Below are positions 63,393 through 64,000 of a stretch of 64,000 bases of DNA, piece after piece. The notes under the pieces are model-generated. The model did not search any database and had not been told where the DNA came from. It was given only the letters and a program-made list of their open reading frames with translations. The position numbers and the translations under genes are program-made. Each line of letters begins with the position of its first letter. The first letter of the stretch is position 1. This DNA comes from Streptosporangium lutulentum (GTDB lineage Bacteria > Actinomycetota > Actinomycetes > Streptosporangiales > Streptosporangiaceae): the NCBI RefSeq assembly GCF_030811455.1, contig NZ_JAUSQU010000001.1, positions 2,852,001-2,916,000 on the forward strand. Direction: 5' to 3'.

Positions 63393-64000
63393 ACTCAACC
63401 GATCAGCGCAACACCATTCGGGATGATGATCGCGGAGGTGTTGCGTGGCGAGGATGGGCCGCCCGGGGATGTCGGATGCGCAAAAGCGAGAGCTGTGGGA
63501 CCGGTGGAAGGCCGGTGAGTCGATCAGTCAGATCGCCCGGGCACTGCACAAGCCACCGGGCTCGGTGTTCACGGTCGTCAAATCCAACGGCGGATATGTC
63601 CCGCCGCTGCGGCGAAAGCGGCCTGGGACGCTGAGTTTCGCCGAGCGTGAGGAGATCTCCCGCGGCCTGGCGCGGGGCGAGTCGATGCGGTCCATCGCCC
63701 GCGCCCTGGGCCGGCCCGCCTCGACGATCAGCCGGGAGATCGCCCGTACCAAGGGCGTCGCCCGGTATCGGGCCGTCGACGCCGAAGACCGCTCCTGGGC
63801 ACGGGCCCGGCGGCCCAAGCCGTGCCTACTGGCCCAGCGGCCGGCCCTGCAGTGGCTGGTTGCCGAGAAACTGGGCCAAGACTGCTCACCCGAGCAGATC
63901 GCCGGGTACCTGGCCAAGACCTACCAGCCGGGATCGGGGATGCGGGTGAGCCACGAGACGATCTACAAGTCGCTGTTCATTCAAGCCCGCGGCGTGCTGG
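63393..64000 (+). mobile_element. IS30-family element, cut by the window edge
   Basis: The left end begins ACTCAACCGATCAGCGCAAC, the counterpart of the reversed end at 60293-60316. It inserted into the Hint region of the toxin gene. The element continues beyond base 64000. Confidence 0.8.
63445..64000 (+). CDS. IS30-family transposase, 5' part
   Basis: The GTG at 63445 follows GGAGG by 6 bases: MARMGRPGMSDAQKRELWDRWKAGESISQIARALHKPPGSVFTVVKSNGGY (first HTH), LSFAEREEISRGLARGESMRSIARALGRPASTISREIART (second HTH), LGQDCSPEQIAGYLAKTYQPGSGMRVSHETIYKSLF (entry to the catalytic domain). 185 codons are visible; the rve core lies outside. Confidence 0.92.
   Translation, partial: MARMGRPGMSDAQKRELWDRWKAGESISQIARALHKPPGSVFTVVKSNGGYVPPLRRKRPGTLSFAEREEISRGLARGESMRSIARALGRPASTISREIARTKGVARYRAVDAEDRSWARARRPKPCLLAQRPALQWLVAEKLGQDCSPEQIAGYLAKTYQPGSGMRVSHETIYKSLFIQARGVL

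Overview
The window reads as high-GC actinomycete chromosome, most likely a filamentous member of the Streptosporangiales. That is an inference from codon usage, the plant-polymer lyase with a CBM2 module, the MmyB-type Xre and TioE-like MerR regulators, and the abundance of ECF sigma/CU044_5270 pairs. No rRNA, tRNA or CRISPR array was seen. About half of the window is mobile DNA or its debris.

Layout. 1-969: end of a Tn3-family transposon whose transposase has lost its middle. 1.2-5.8 kb: ordinary genes (secreted rhamnogalacturonan lyase, small secreted protein, DUF6194 protein, MerR regulator). 5.97-19.8 kb: an ECF sigma gene broken by a 12.56 kb insertion whose two junctions share the 5-bp repeat ATACG. 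The insertion contains (i) a Tn3-family transposon (6039-14026) with 33-bp inverted repeats, a TnpI-like tyrosine recombinase with a candidate resolution site, and a passenger ECF sigma/CU044_5270 pair that resembles the gene it interrupted, and (ii) a second element (about 14027-18599) made of three overlapping genes: tyrosine recombinase, small HTH protein, zinc-ribbon recombinase-like protein. Each is further broken by an identical 1313-bp IS3-family element. 20-33 kb: housekeeping and accessory genes (GNAT, TSUP exporter, serine hydrolase, MsrA, MOSC protein, Xre regulator, aldo/keto reductase split by an IS5-family element, arginase-GNAT fusion, GT2, TetR/hydrolase operon). 33.2-38 kb: a graveyard of gene and Tn3 fragments followed by a second recombinase-HTH-recombinase element carrying the third IS3 copy. 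38-56 kb: mostly intact genes (TetR/MFS efflux pair, PadR/SGNH hydrolase, coiled-coil zinc protein, secreted nuclease, ricin-type lectin, LysR, a second ECF sigma/CU044_5270 operon) with further remnants. 56-64 kb: nested IS elements (IS3, IS630, IS30, IS5) and an AT-rich polymorphic toxin/immunity cassette cut by an IS30 element that runs off the right edge.

How it fits together. Target-site duplications let most insertions be read back. Removing the IS3 copies restores a Tn3 transposase frame of about 1030 codons (with one internal stop) and a recombinase-like gene of about 537 codons; removing the IS5 element restores a 330-residue aldo/keto reductase; removing the IS630 element rejoins an IS3 orfB. 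The three IS3 copies and the two IS5 copies encode identical proteins, so transposition was recent. The least explained features are the recombinase-HTH-recombinase element family with its conserved terminus, and the ECF sigma module riding inside a Tn3 transposon that landed in a related sigma gene.
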